This document shows positions 1 through 6,398 of a DNA stretch of 10,614 nucleotides, one piece after another. The position numbers and the translations under genes are program-made. The DNA comes from Ilumatobacteraceae bacterium (GTDB lineage: Bacteria > Actinomycetota > Acidimicrobiia > Acidimicrobiales > Ilumatobacteraceae): positions 1 to 10,614 of the forward strand of contig SKSP01000450.1 of NCBI GenBank assembly GCA_007122945.1. The letters run 5' to 3'. The notes beneath the pieces were generated by a model, which did no database searches, was not told where the DNA came from, and saw only the letters and a program-made list of their open reading frames with translations. Each line of letters opens with the position of its first letter. Position 1 is the first letter of the stretch.

Positions 1-374
1 CCCGGCTGCTGACCGGTGTCGGGCAGGCACTGTTCTTCACCGGTGCGGCCACGATGTTGACCGAACTGGCACCCGAGTCGCGGCGCGGTGCCGCGATCTC
101 CTACTTCTCGGTGGCCGTCTACCTGGGAATCGGGTTCGGGCCCGCAATCGGCGAACTGGTCTTCTCCTCGACGACGATCGTCTGGGGTTTCCTGGCCGCG
201 GCGGGGTTCTCACTCGTGGCCGCGTCGATCTGCGTCGGGCTGCCCGAGACGATGTCTCTCGACGAGGACGACGACGACGACGACATCGAGCCGACCCCGA
301 TCCCCCGGGTCCACCGGGCGGCGCTCCTGCCCGGGGTCGTCCTCGCCCTCGGGATGGTGGGCAACGTGACGTTC

Positions 375-400
375 CACTCCTACCTGCCACTCCTACCTGC
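375..400 (+). repeat. 13-bp tandem duplication (x2) that frameshifts the MFS gene
   Basis: The unit cactcctacctgc occurs at 375-387 and again, identical, at 388-400. Because 13 is not a multiple of 3, the MFS reading frame (codon phase of base 3) is displaced to the phase ending at 903. Deleting one copy restores an uninterrupted frame. The perfect identity of the copies suggests a recent slippage event or an artefact. Confidence 0.95.
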
Positions 401-825
401 CGCTGTACTCGGATGCTCTCGGCATGGGCGGTCCACAGTGGGTGTTCCTCACGTTCGCCGTGACCGTCATCGTCGTGCGAGCACTCGGGGCCAGCCTGCC
501 GGACGTGCTCGGGCCGGGACGGAGTGGAACCATCGCGACCGTGACGATCGCCGCCGGGATGTCGACGATCGCGGTCTTCGCGACACCGGGGGCCCTCTAC
601 CTCGGCGCGGTCGTGTTCGCCCTCGGCGTCTCGTTCCACTACCCGTCGCTGATGTCGTTGGTGGTCAGCCGCACGACGAAGCGAGAGCGATCGTCCGCAA
701 TCGCCACGTTCACGGCGTTCTTCGACATCGCCATGGGCGCCGGGGGCGTCGCGATCGGTGTCGCCGCGGTCGTCGGGGGCTATCGCGCCACGTTCGCTGC
801 CGCGGCGTTCGCGGCGGCAGCGGGA

Positions 826-855
826 CTCGCCGTGCTCCGGCTCGCCGTGCTCCGG
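826..855 (+). repeat. 15-bp in-frame tandem duplication (x2)
   Basis: The unit ctcgccgtgctccgg is present at 826-840 and 841-855 without mismatch. It duplicates the pentapeptide LAVLR (LAVLRLAVLR) at the end of the last MFS helix, in frame, close to the C-terminus. Confidence 0.9.
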
Positions 856-922
856 CCCGCCGACGGGACGACGACGATCGGTGCTCCCACGACGAGGAGC
901 TGAACCCCCCTGCTCACCGGAC

Positions 923-944
923 ACACCCCGCCACGACAGGGTGT
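923..944. terminator. Possible weak bidirectional hairpin between convergent genes
   Basis: A six-base stem, acaccc at 923-928 pairing with gggtgt at 939-944 around a ten-base loop, lies in the 47-bp gap between the convergent MFS and hydrolase genes. Bulged pairing can extend it outward (ccgga / tcgg). There is no T-tract, so the call rests mainly on position. Confidence 0.25.
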
Positions 945-950
945 CGGCGA

Positions 951-1973
951 TCACTCCTCCCGACGGATCTCCTCGGCGATCCGCACCAGGTGCCGCCCGA
1001 AGCGTTCCGGCCGTTCCATCTGCAGGAAATGGCCGGCGCCGGGGAACATGACGGTCTCCCGCAGACCGGGGACGAGCGCGATCATCACGTCGATCGGGTC
1101 GATCGGGTCGATCGAGGTGCCGGCGTCGCGCCCCCACCCACCGGCCGGCCGGTCGAACGCCCTGATCACCGGCTCGTTGCTGCCGTAGAGGAACCACGTC
1201 GGAACGTCGATGAGATCGTTCGCGTACCGCTCGTCCTGGCGCCACGTCCGGTCGGCGGACCGGTAGCCGTTGAGCATCGGCACGAAGCCCGTTCGCGTGT
1301 ACTCGCCCACGATGTACTCGAAATCAGCGTCGGACATCCACGCCCACGGGAGGTCCGGGGCCGGTGGGAGCGCATCGATGTACCCGTAGCCCTCGGACGG
1401 CTTCTCGAACACGGCGAAGTAGTCCCCGTCACCGCTGAGCGCCCAGTACACCCGCTTCAGGAACTCCCGGGGATCGGCGTTCAGCTCCTCGTCGGCCGGC
1501 CCGGGTTCGTTGTAGTAGTGCAGGTGGAGGAAGTGCTCCTCGGCCATGGCGGCAGCGACGACGCTGGGGGCCGTGCTGCCGCGACCGAGGCGCGGGACGC
1601 CGAGTTGGACCAGACCCCGGATCCGTTCGGGATGACGGAGCGCGTAGCACCAGAGCATGCCGGCCCCGTGGTCCTGACCGACGAAGATGGCACGATCCGC
1701 GCCGAGCCCATCGAGGAGCAGGTTCATGTCGAGCGCCCACTGATCGGCGCTGAAGGCCTCCGGGTCGTCGCCCCCGGTGCTCTGTCCCAACCCGCGCTGG
1801 TCGATCGCGATCGCCCGGAACCCCGCCTCGGCGAGCATCGGGATCTGGTGGTGCCACGCGTACCAGACACCCGGCCAGCCGTGACACATGATCACGGGCA
1901 CCCCGTCCCCCTGCTCGGCGATGTGCATGTCGAAGTCCGACAACCGGACCGTGCGATGCGTCAACTCGGACAT
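951..1973 (-). CDS. Alpha/beta-hydrolase, soluble epoxide hydrolase type (EphA/EphB-like)
   Basis: Predicted 340-aa cytosolic enzyme that would open an epoxide to a diol through an ester intermediate on Asp. Visible motifs match soluble epoxide hydrolases: oxyanion HGWPG (31-35), nucleophile FVGQDHGA with Asp101, cap tyrosines Tyr153 in HYYNEPG and Tyr237 in LNGYR, and His315 in PGAGHF. The charge-relay acid position reads GSNEPV, so Glu267 stands where Asp is usual. A proline/glycine-rich insert with a repeated IDP (about 272-295) sits between the acid and the His; it is partly created by a 9-bp tandem repeat. ATG at 1973-1971 follows a GAGGGG ribosome site. It is the last gene of a leftward set, 62 bp after the double SnoaL gene, from which it is separated by the 14-bp array. 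A haloalkane dehalogenase is less likely because both cap tyrosines are present. The substrate is unknown. Confidence 0.88.
   Translation of the reverse strand: MSELTHRTVRLSDFDMHIAEQGDGVPVIMCHGWPGVWYAWHHQIPMLAEAGFRAIAIDQRGLGQSTGGDDPEAFSADQWALDMNLLLDGLGADRAIFVGQDHGAGMLWCYALRHPERIRGLVQLGVPRLGRGSTAPSVVAAAMAEEHFLHLHYYNEPGPADEELNADPREFLKRVYWALSGDGDYFAVFEKPSEGYGYIDALPPAPDLPWAWMSDADFEYIVGEYTRTGFVPMLNGYRSADRTWRQDERYANDLIDVPTWFLYGSNEPVIRAFDRPAGGWGRDAGTSIDPIDPIDVMIALVPGLRETVMFPGAGHFLQMERPERFGRHLVRIAEEIRREE
1089..1115 (-). repeat. 9-bp tandem repeat (x3) inside the epoxide hydrolase gene
   Basis: The unit gtcgatcgg occurs at 1089-1097 and 1098-1106 and, with one mismatch, at 1107-1115. On the coding strand it gives SIDPIDPID in frame, inside a loop before the catalytic His. 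It adds residues without breaking the frame. Confidence 0.85.
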
Positions 1974-1997
1974 GCGCCCCCTCGACCGTGACGCGCC

Positions 1998-2053
1998 GAC
2001 GCGCTGCTCATGTCGTGCCGCTCATGTCGTGCTGCTCATGTCGTGCTGCTCAT
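1998..2053. repeat. 14-bp tandem array (about 4 copies) at the SnoaL gene end
   Basis: The plus-strand unit gtcgtgctgctcat is perfect at 2026-2039 and 2040-2053, has one mismatch at 2012-2025 and two at 1998-2011. On the minus strand each unit begins ATGAGCAG, so every junction presents an overlapping ATG/TGA. The first junction supplies the TGA (2036-2038) that ends the double SnoaL gene after ...LLIDMSSTT. The array ends 24 bp before the hydrolase start codon. Confidence 0.92.
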
Positions 2054-2884
2054 GTCGATCAGGAGTCGTCGGTGGTCGATCGCCCAGCGACCGTTCCGGC
2101 GCGACCAGGTGTCGATGTAGCGGGCGCGCGCGACCGTGACGGCGGCCTCGCCGCGGGCGGCCTCGGCGTGCTGCAAGGCGACCGTGACGTAGGCCTCGCT
2201 GCGCGCCGCGTCGGCGTCGAGTTCGAGGTCGATCAGCACGTTCGTGACCTGGTGGGAGCGTGCGGTCGTCCCGGCGTGCGTCTCCCAGAGCCAGTCGATC
2301 AGCCCACCGACGGGGCCCTGGTACAGCTCTTCGCCGTAGTCGGCGGTGCCGTCGGGATGCCAGACGGCGAGCGCCGTCTCGCGGTCGTAGCGGTCGACGG
2401 CGTGGCAGTACCGGTGGAGCGCCTCGGTGATCTCCTGCTTGGCCGCCGAGGCCGCGAGCCGGTCGTCGGCGCGTCCTTGCGGATCGATCCGCCACGTCAC
2501 CGAGAAGTACCGATCGGCGATCCGCCAGCCGTCGGCGGTGCGCACCATCGTGTCGCGGTACCAGTGCCCGAGGAGTGCCGTCGAGCCCTCTCCGACCGGC
2601 ATCGGATTGAGGCAGGGTGTCACCACTCGTGCGACGTCGCCGTCGAGCTTCACCTGCGGCGGGCCGAGCAGGTGGTAGTAGAGTCCCGGGGGCGGCATGT
2701 GGGCCGCCAACCACGCCTTCAGCTCGGTCGCCGTTCCCCGGAACGACGCCACCTCGGAGTAGTCGCACGGGGCGTCGGGCAAGAACACGGTGTCGAGCAG
2801 GTCCCAATCGTGCCCGTCGACCGCCTCGGCGTAGCGCGCCATGCAGTCGGCGATCCCGATGCGATCCGAGAGCTCATCCGACAT
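2036..2884 (-). CDS. Two-domain SnoaL-like (NTF2-superfamily) protein
   Basis: Predicted 282-aa cytosolic protein with two SnoaL_4-type cone folds in tandem. Domain 1 (about 1-135) opens with IADCMARYAEAVDGHDWDLL and closes with a TADGWRIADRYF strand. Domain 2 (about 148-275) repeats the pattern: ITEALHRYCHAVDRYDRETA, HQVTNVLID, then NGRWAIDHRRLLID. Single-domain relatives are usually 130-160 aa, so this is a duplication or fusion. Members of this fold act as hydratases, isomerases, cyclases or ligand-binding proteins; the sequence does not say which. I take MSDELSDR (ATG 2884-2882) as the start because the fold begins there; an in-frame start at 2929 would add 15 Arg-rich residues. The C-terminal MSSTT is encoded by the 14-bp array, and related proteins usually continue past this point. 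It follows the single SnoaL gene by 73 bp, on the same strand. Confidence 0.82.
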   Translation of the reverse strand: MSDELSDRIGIADCMARYAEAVDGHDWDLLDTVFLPDAPCDYSEVASFRGTATELKAWLAAHMPPPGLYYHLLGPPQVKLDGDVARVVTPCLNPMPVGEGSTALLGHWYRDTMVRTADGWRIADRYFSVTWRIDPQGRADDRLAASAAKQEITEALHRYCHAVDRYDRETALAVWHPDGTADYGEELYQGPVGGLIDWLWETHAGTTARSHQVTNVLIDLELDADAARSEAYVTVALQHAEAARGEAAVTVARARYIDTWSRRNGRWAIDHRRLLIDMSSTT

Positions 2885-2957
2885 CGCGGCGACAGTAGCC
2901 GAACGACGGCGAGGCCGGCTCGACCGCACGCGGGCCCGTCCGTCGTCGACGTGCTCG

Positions 2958-3407
2958 TCAGTAGTCGAAGTACTCGTCGCGGGCGCTGACCATGGGCTTC
3001 TCGAGGCGATGGGACATCCGCCAACCGTCCCCGGTGCGCCGGTAGCTCACCTCGTAGTGGCCGGTCGCCGTCCGGGTCATCGTGTGGGCCGACGCCAGGC
3101 GGCCGATCGCGACGAAGTGGAAGTTGACGTGTCCGGTCGCCTCGTCGCCGTCGATCTCGATGTACGGCAACGAGGGCAGGTGAACGCCGATGAACTTGCC
3201 GTTGAAGTCGGTGCAGAAGGCGGCCAACTCCTCCCGCCCCCGCGCGACGAACGGCGCTCGACCCCCGACCGGCTCCACCTCGAAGACACCGTCGGCCGTG
3301 AAGACGTCGGCCCATCCCGGTCCGTCGGCCTGGTCCCAGCACTTCGCGTAGCGGGCCTCGAGATTGATGAGCTCGACGTGGTCGTCGGCTCGTCCGTCAT
3401 CTGCCAT
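2958..3407 (-). CDS. SnoaL-like (NTF2-superfamily) protein, single domain
   Basis: Predicted 149-aa cytosolic protein of the usual length for a SnoaL_4-type fold. It starts with a helix INLEARYAKCWDQADG (14-29), then FTADGVFEV (36-44), the polar strand region GVHLPSLPYIEIDGDEATGHV (74-94), and ends with GHYEVSYRRTGDGWRMSHR (116-134). The interior His residues (76, 93, 97) could line the pocket. It does not show the Arg/Asp triad arrangement expected for limonene-1,2-epoxide hydrolase, so I do not assign that activity. The start ATG (3407-3405) has a strong GGAGGAGG site six bases upstream. It is the first gene of the leftward set and faces the amidohydrolase gene across the divergent control region. 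The fold is confident and the reaction unknown. Confidence 0.85.
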   Translation of the reverse strand: MADDGRADDHVELINLEARYAKCWDQADGPGWADVFTADGVFEVEPVGGRAPFVARGREELAAFCTDFNGKFIGVHLPSLPYIEIDGDEATGHVNFHFVAIGRLASAHTMTRTATGHYEVSYRRTGDGWRMSHRLEKPMVSARDEYFDY

Positions 3408-3427
3408 CGCGCCTCCTCCCGAACGTG

Positions 3428-3450
3428 TCGACCCGCCGTCGGCGGGTCGA
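3428..3450. promoter_or_regulatory. Perfect inverted repeat, candidate operator in the divergent region
   Basis: Arms tcgacccgcc (3428-3437) and ggcgggtcga (3441-3450) are exact reverse complements around the spacer gtc. This 23-bp dyad lies 21-43 bp upstream of the SnoaL start and within the 157-bp divergent region, next to a -10-like hexamer for the leftward genes. Its size suits a dimeric repressor site (TetR- or GntR-sized), but no regulator gene is in the window. As RNA it could instead form a leader hairpin in the leftward transcript. Confidence 0.5.
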
Positions 3451-3455
3451 TCCCG

Positions 3456-3461
3456 ACACTA
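3456..3461 (-). promoter_or_regulatory. Candidate -10 box for the leftward SnoaL/hydrolase genes
   Basis: Read on the minus strand this is TAGTGT, which fits the actinobacterial TANNNT -10 pattern. It sits 49 bp upstream of the SnoaL start codon, and the 23-bp dyad begins six bases downstream of it, over the expected transcription start. No convincing -35 box was seen, so the call is tentative. Confidence 0.3.
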
Positions 3462-3532
3462 ACCGCCGGTCGTGCGCTGAACGGTGGGCCCGATCGTCGC
3501 CGGTGGGATCGTCCATCCGCGGCATCGGCCGG

Positions 3533-3538
3533 TACCGT
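3533..3538 (+). promoter_or_regulatory. Candidate -10 box for the rightward amidohydrolase operon
   Basis: TACCGT fits TANNNT and lies 26 bp before the amidohydrolase ATG, leaving room for a short leader with the GGGGG ribosome site at 3556-3560. No clear -35 element is visible. Confidence 0.25.
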
Positions 3539-3564
3539 GGGGCCAGCTACGTTCCGGGGGAACC

Positions 3565-4767
3565 ATGACGACCGCACTCGAACCGAGGGGGCTCGACGGC
3601 AAGCTCGTCGACGCCGACAACCACTACTACGAGTCATCCGACTGCTTCTCGCGCCACATCGAGCGACGCTTCGCCGACAAGGCGGTGACCGCCTCGAGGA
3701 CGCCCGACGGCGAGTGGGAGGTCCGGGTCGGGGACGTCCCGTTCGACTTCTTCGACCCGAAGTTCGACAAGACCAACCCACCGGGTTCGCTCCTCGAGGT
3801 GCTGCGGGCCAAGGACGCCTCGCCCACGTTCAAGTGGGGCGACTCGTACTCGGCCGAGAACATGCTGCCCGCGTTCCAGCGACGGGACGCTCGGCTCGCG
3901 CTCATGGACGAGCAGGGCATCGAGGCCTCGGTCCTGCTGCCGACGTTCGGCATCTCGGTCGAGGAGTACATGGTCGGCGACCCCGAGCAGCTGTACGCGA
4001 ACCTCCGCTCGTTCAACCGCTGGCTGGAGGAGGAGTGGGGATACGCCGACGGCCGGATCTTCGCCCCGCCGTTGCTCTCGCTCGTCGACCTCGACCTCGC
4101 GGTCGAGGAGCTCGACCGAGTCCTCGCCGCCGGTGCGCGGATGATCCACCTCCGTCCCGGACCGATCGGCAACGGCAGGTCGCCGGCCGATCCTCACTAC
4201 GATCCGTTCTGGAGCAGGGTCGACGACGCGGGCATTCCTGTCGCGTTCCACATCGCCGACAGCCGGTACCCCGACGTGTCGCTCGCGTGGGGTGAAGCGC
4301 CGAGCCCCCCGGTTCGCGAGATGTCCGCGTTCCAGTGGGCGTTCGTCCACGGTGACCGGCCGATCATGGAGACCTTCGGCGCGCTGATCTACGGCAACAT
4401 GTTCGGCCGGTTCCCCAACCTGCGCTGCATCAGCATCGAGAACGGATCGGACTGGGTCCCGTACCTGTTGAAGGTGCTCGACAAGAAGAAGGGCATGGGC
4501 CGCTACGGTCCGTGGATCGGAGGTCGGCCGTCCGGTCGTCCCAGCGACACGTTCAAGCAGCATTGCTTCGTCTCGCCGTACGCTGAGGACGACGTCGGTG
4601 CCCTGATCGACTGCATCGGTGCGAGCCAGGTGCTCTTCGGCTCCGATTACCCCCACCCGGAGGGCCTCGCGGAACCGAGCAGGTTCCTGCGCTTGCTCGA
4701 CGGTCGTTCCGAGACCGAGGTGCTGCAGGTGATGCGGGACAACTCCGCGAAGCTGTTGGGGATCTGA
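3565..4767 (+). CDS. Amidohydrolase-2 family (PF04909, ACMSD-like) metal-dependent hydrolase or decarboxylase
   Basis: Predicted 400-aa cytosolic TIM-barrel enzyme. The family includes aminocarboxymuconate-semialdehyde decarboxylase, gamma-resorcylate-type decarboxylases and C-C hydrolases. Visible landmarks: VDADNHYYE (15-23), where the family HxH metal motif appears as Asp18-x-His20; MIHLRPGP (193-200); FHIADSRY with His229; FGRFPNLRCISIENGSDWVPYL (280-301); and FGSDYPHPEG with the conserved Asp361 (358-367). The last block is a hallmark of PF04909. I use ATG 3565, with GGGGG five bases upstream, rather than an in-frame GTG at 3484, because the extension is low in similarity to the fold and crosses the promoter. 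It is the first gene of a rightward operon, 15 bp before the CoA ligase, which suggests that it releases or modifies a carboxylate that is then activated. The exact reaction cannot be assigned. Confidence 0.87.
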   Translation: MTTALEPRGLDGKLVDADNHYYESSDCFSRHIERRFADKAVTASRTPDGEWEVRVGDVPFDFFDPKFDKTNPPGSLLEVLRAKDASPTFKWGDSYSAENMLPAFQRRDARLALMDEQGIEASVLLPTFGISVEEYMVGDPEQLYANLRSFNRWLEEEWGYADGRIFAPPLLSLVDLDLAVEELDRVLAAGARMIHLRPGPIGNGRSPADPHYDPFWSRVDDAGIPVAFHIADSRYPDVSLAWGEAPSPPVREMSAFQWAFVHGDRPIMETFGALIYGNMFGRFPNLRCISIENGSDWVPYLLKVLDKKKGMGRYGPWIGGRPSGRPSDTFKQHCFVSPYAEDDVGALIDCIGASQVLFGSDYPHPEGLAEPSRFLRLLDGRSETEVLQVMRDNSAKLLGI

Positions 4768-4782
4768 GCGGGCCCACCACCG

Positions 4783-6396
4783 ATGCGGCCGTCCACAGCT
4801 CGCGGCGCCGAAGCGCTCATCCTCCCCGACGTCCGACCGCGCATCCCGGGCGGTCCGCAGTCGGTCGCCGACGTGCTCGAGGGCGTCACCGATCCGAACC
4901 GGGTCGCGGTGATCGGGCGACGCGGCCGGCTCACCTACGACGCGCTGGACCGTGCCGCGAACCGCGTCGCCCACGTGCTGATCGATCTCGGGATCCGCCC
5001 GGGCGACCGGGTCGGCGCGTCACTCCCGAACGACATCGACATCGTCGTCGCGTTCCTCGGCGCGATGCGCATCGGGGCGATCTGGGTCGGGATCCCCCGG
5101 GTGCTCGCGCCGACCGAGAAGGCCTACATCACGCGCGACACCGAGATGTCGCTCCTCCTGGCCGATCCGCACGTCGCCGACGAACACCGTCGGCGGAGCG
5201 ACGAGTTCGTGCCCGGGCTGCGGGCCGTCACGGTCGGCGATGCCGACTGGACCGATCGGCTCGACGCGTCGAGCGACCGACGACCCGACGTGCCCGTCGA
5301 CGCGTTCGCACCAGCCGCGATCGCGTACACGAGCGGGACGACCGGCCGCCCGAAGGGCGTCGTGCACAGCCAGCACAACCTCCTGGTCCCCGGAGCGGTG
5401 GCGGTGGCGGCAGGCGAGTTCCCCCCCGACGGACCGATCGCGACGTCCGCGCCGATGACGATCCTCAACCTGTTCGTGCTCGTGCCGCTGACCGCGTTCC
5501 AGGCCGGTACCTCGTGCGTGATCATGGACGACAACGACCCCGCCACGATCGCCGACTGGATCGCCGCTGAACGGGTCATGCACCTCACCGTGGTACCCAC
5601 CGTGTACCACGATCTGCTCGACGAGCACTCGGCGACCGCGGACCGACTCGCATCGCTCGTCCGCCCCCGGTCGGGCGGTGCCGCGGTGACCGAGACGCTG
5701 CGCGCCCGCTGGTTCGAGAGGTTCGGGCATCGGCTGACGTCGAGTCTGGCGATGACCGAGGCGCCGACGTACGTCACCCGCGAGGACCCCGCAGAACCCC
5801 GGCTCGAGGGAGGCCTCGGCCGCGCCGTCGCCCACGTCCGGATCACGATCGTCGGCGCCGACGATCAGCCCGTCCCCACCGGGGAGGTCGGCGAGATCTG
5901 CGTCTCCCCTGCGACCGACGGGCCGTGGGCCGGCGTCTACACACCCATGTACGGCTATTGGGACCAGCCGGAGGAGACGCGACGCGCCCTGCGGGACGGG
6001 ATGCTGCACACCGGCGACATCGGACGGCTCGACGAGGACGGCAACCTCTTTCTGGTCGATCGGAAGAGCTCGCTCATCATCCGCGGCGGATCGAACATCT
6101 ACCCGGCGGAGGTGGAGCGTGTGCTCCACCTCGATCGCCGGGTCGACGAGTGCGTCCTCGTCCCCCGCCCCGACGAACGCCTCGGCGAGGTCACCGTCGC
6201 GTTCGTCCGCGTGACGCCCGACGCCGAGGTCGACGTCGACGAGCTGCGGGCCCACTGTGCCGAGCACCTCGCGCGGTACAAGGTGCCCGACGAGATCCTG
6301 CTCGTCGACGACTTCCCGCGGACGGCGCTGGGCAAGCCGAACCGGAGCGAGCTCGCACGTTCGCTGCAGACCACGAGCGAGACGGGAGCCGGGTGA
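4783..6396 (+). CDS. AMP-dependent acyl-CoA synthetase / CoA ligase
   Basis: Predicted 537-aa cytosolic enzyme of the ANL adenylating superfamily. It activates a carboxylic acid with ATP and forms its CoA thioester. Motifs are complete and in order: P-loop YTSGTTGRPKG (182-192), SLAMTEAP (321-328) in place of the common YGxTE, HTGD (409-412) that binds ribose, DRKSSLIIRGGSNIYP hinge and A8 region (426-441), and catalytic Lys518 in TALGKPNR. Length is normal for medium-chain, aryl or bile-acid-type ligases. The substrate pocket gives no clear hint. The start ATG 4783 lies 15 bp after the amidohydrolase stop with no strong ribosome site, so translation may depend on the upstream gene. Its TGA is two bases before the SDR ATG. 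It probably commits a pathway intermediate to beta-oxidation-like degradation. Confidence 0.93.
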   Translation: MRPSTARGAEALILPDVRPRIPGGPQSVADVLEGVTDPNRVAVIGRRGRLTYDALDRAANRVAHVLIDLGIRPGDRVGASLPNDIDIVVAFLGAMRIGAIWVGIPRVLAPTEKAYITRDTEMSLLLADPHVADEHRRRSDEFVPGLRAVTVGDADWTDRLDASSDRRPDVPVDAFAPAAIAYTSGTTGRPKGVVHSQHNLLVPGAVAVAAGEFPPDGPIATSAPMTILNLFVLVPLTAFQAGTSCVIMDDNDPATIADWIAAERVMHLTVVPTVYHDLLDEHSATADRLASLVRPRSGGAAVTETLRARWFERFGHRLTSSLAMTEAPTYVTREDPAEPRLEGGLGRAVAHVRITIVGADDQPVPTGEVGEICVSPATDGPWAGVYTPMYGYWDQPEETRRALRDGMLHTGDIGRLDEDGNLFLVDRKSSLIIRGGSNIYPAEVERVLHLDRRVDECVLVPRPDERLGEVTVAFVRVTPDAEVDVDELRAHCAEHLARYKVPDEILLVDDFPRTALGKPNRSELARSLQTTSETGAG

Positions 6397-6398
6397 CG

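Larger units (their letters stand above)
1..903 (+). pseudogene. MFS transporter, 5'-truncated by the window edge and frameshifted
   Basis: This is the C-terminal two thirds of a 12-helix major facilitator superfamily permease in the inner membrane; the substrate is unknown. The frame is open from base 3 (RLLTGVGQALFFTGAATM..., a typical MFS helix 4 / motif A context). Hydrophobic helices 5 and 6 follow, then an acidic cytoplasmic loop (DEDDDDDDIE, 261-290). Helix 7 starts near 331. At 375-400 a 13-bp unit is exactly duplicated and shifts the frame. The rest (helices 8-12) continues in the frame that ends with TGA at 901-903. Removing one 13-bp copy joins the two frames into one protein reading FHSYLPLYSDALGMGGPQW. 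The upstream frame, if translated as is, runs on into unrelated sequence. It converges on the hydrolase gene that ends at 951. A recent pseudogene, a phase-variable allele or an assembly error are all possible. The MFS call is firm. Confidence 0.85.

Noticed and set aside
54..1991. A 645-codon open frame on the plus strand
   Set aside because: Only its first part (to about 387) encodes MFS helices. After the 13-bp duplication it runs through the wrong frame of the MFS gene and antisense to the epoxide hydrolase, with Arg/Pro/Asp-rich composition typical of a high-GC shadow frame.
2958..3407. Limonene-1,2-epoxide hydrolase (NTF2-fold) and hence a limonene pathway
   Set aside because: The fold is shared, but the Arg/Asp catalytic pattern is not evident, the sequence is of the SnoaL_4 type, and no limonene monooxygenase or Baeyer-Villiger enzyme is in the window.
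3484..3564. Amidohydrolase start at the upstream in-frame GTG (3484)
   Set aside because: The 27-residue extension would cross the presumed promoter and lacks family similarity. ATG 3565 has a GGGGG ribosome site at good spacing.
3634..4974. Long minus-strand open frame opposite the amidohydrolase
   Set aside because: It lies antisense to two genes with clear family motifs and has no recognisable domain; it is a GC-bias shadow. The same holds for the minus-strand frames at 5020-6414 and 6099-7283.
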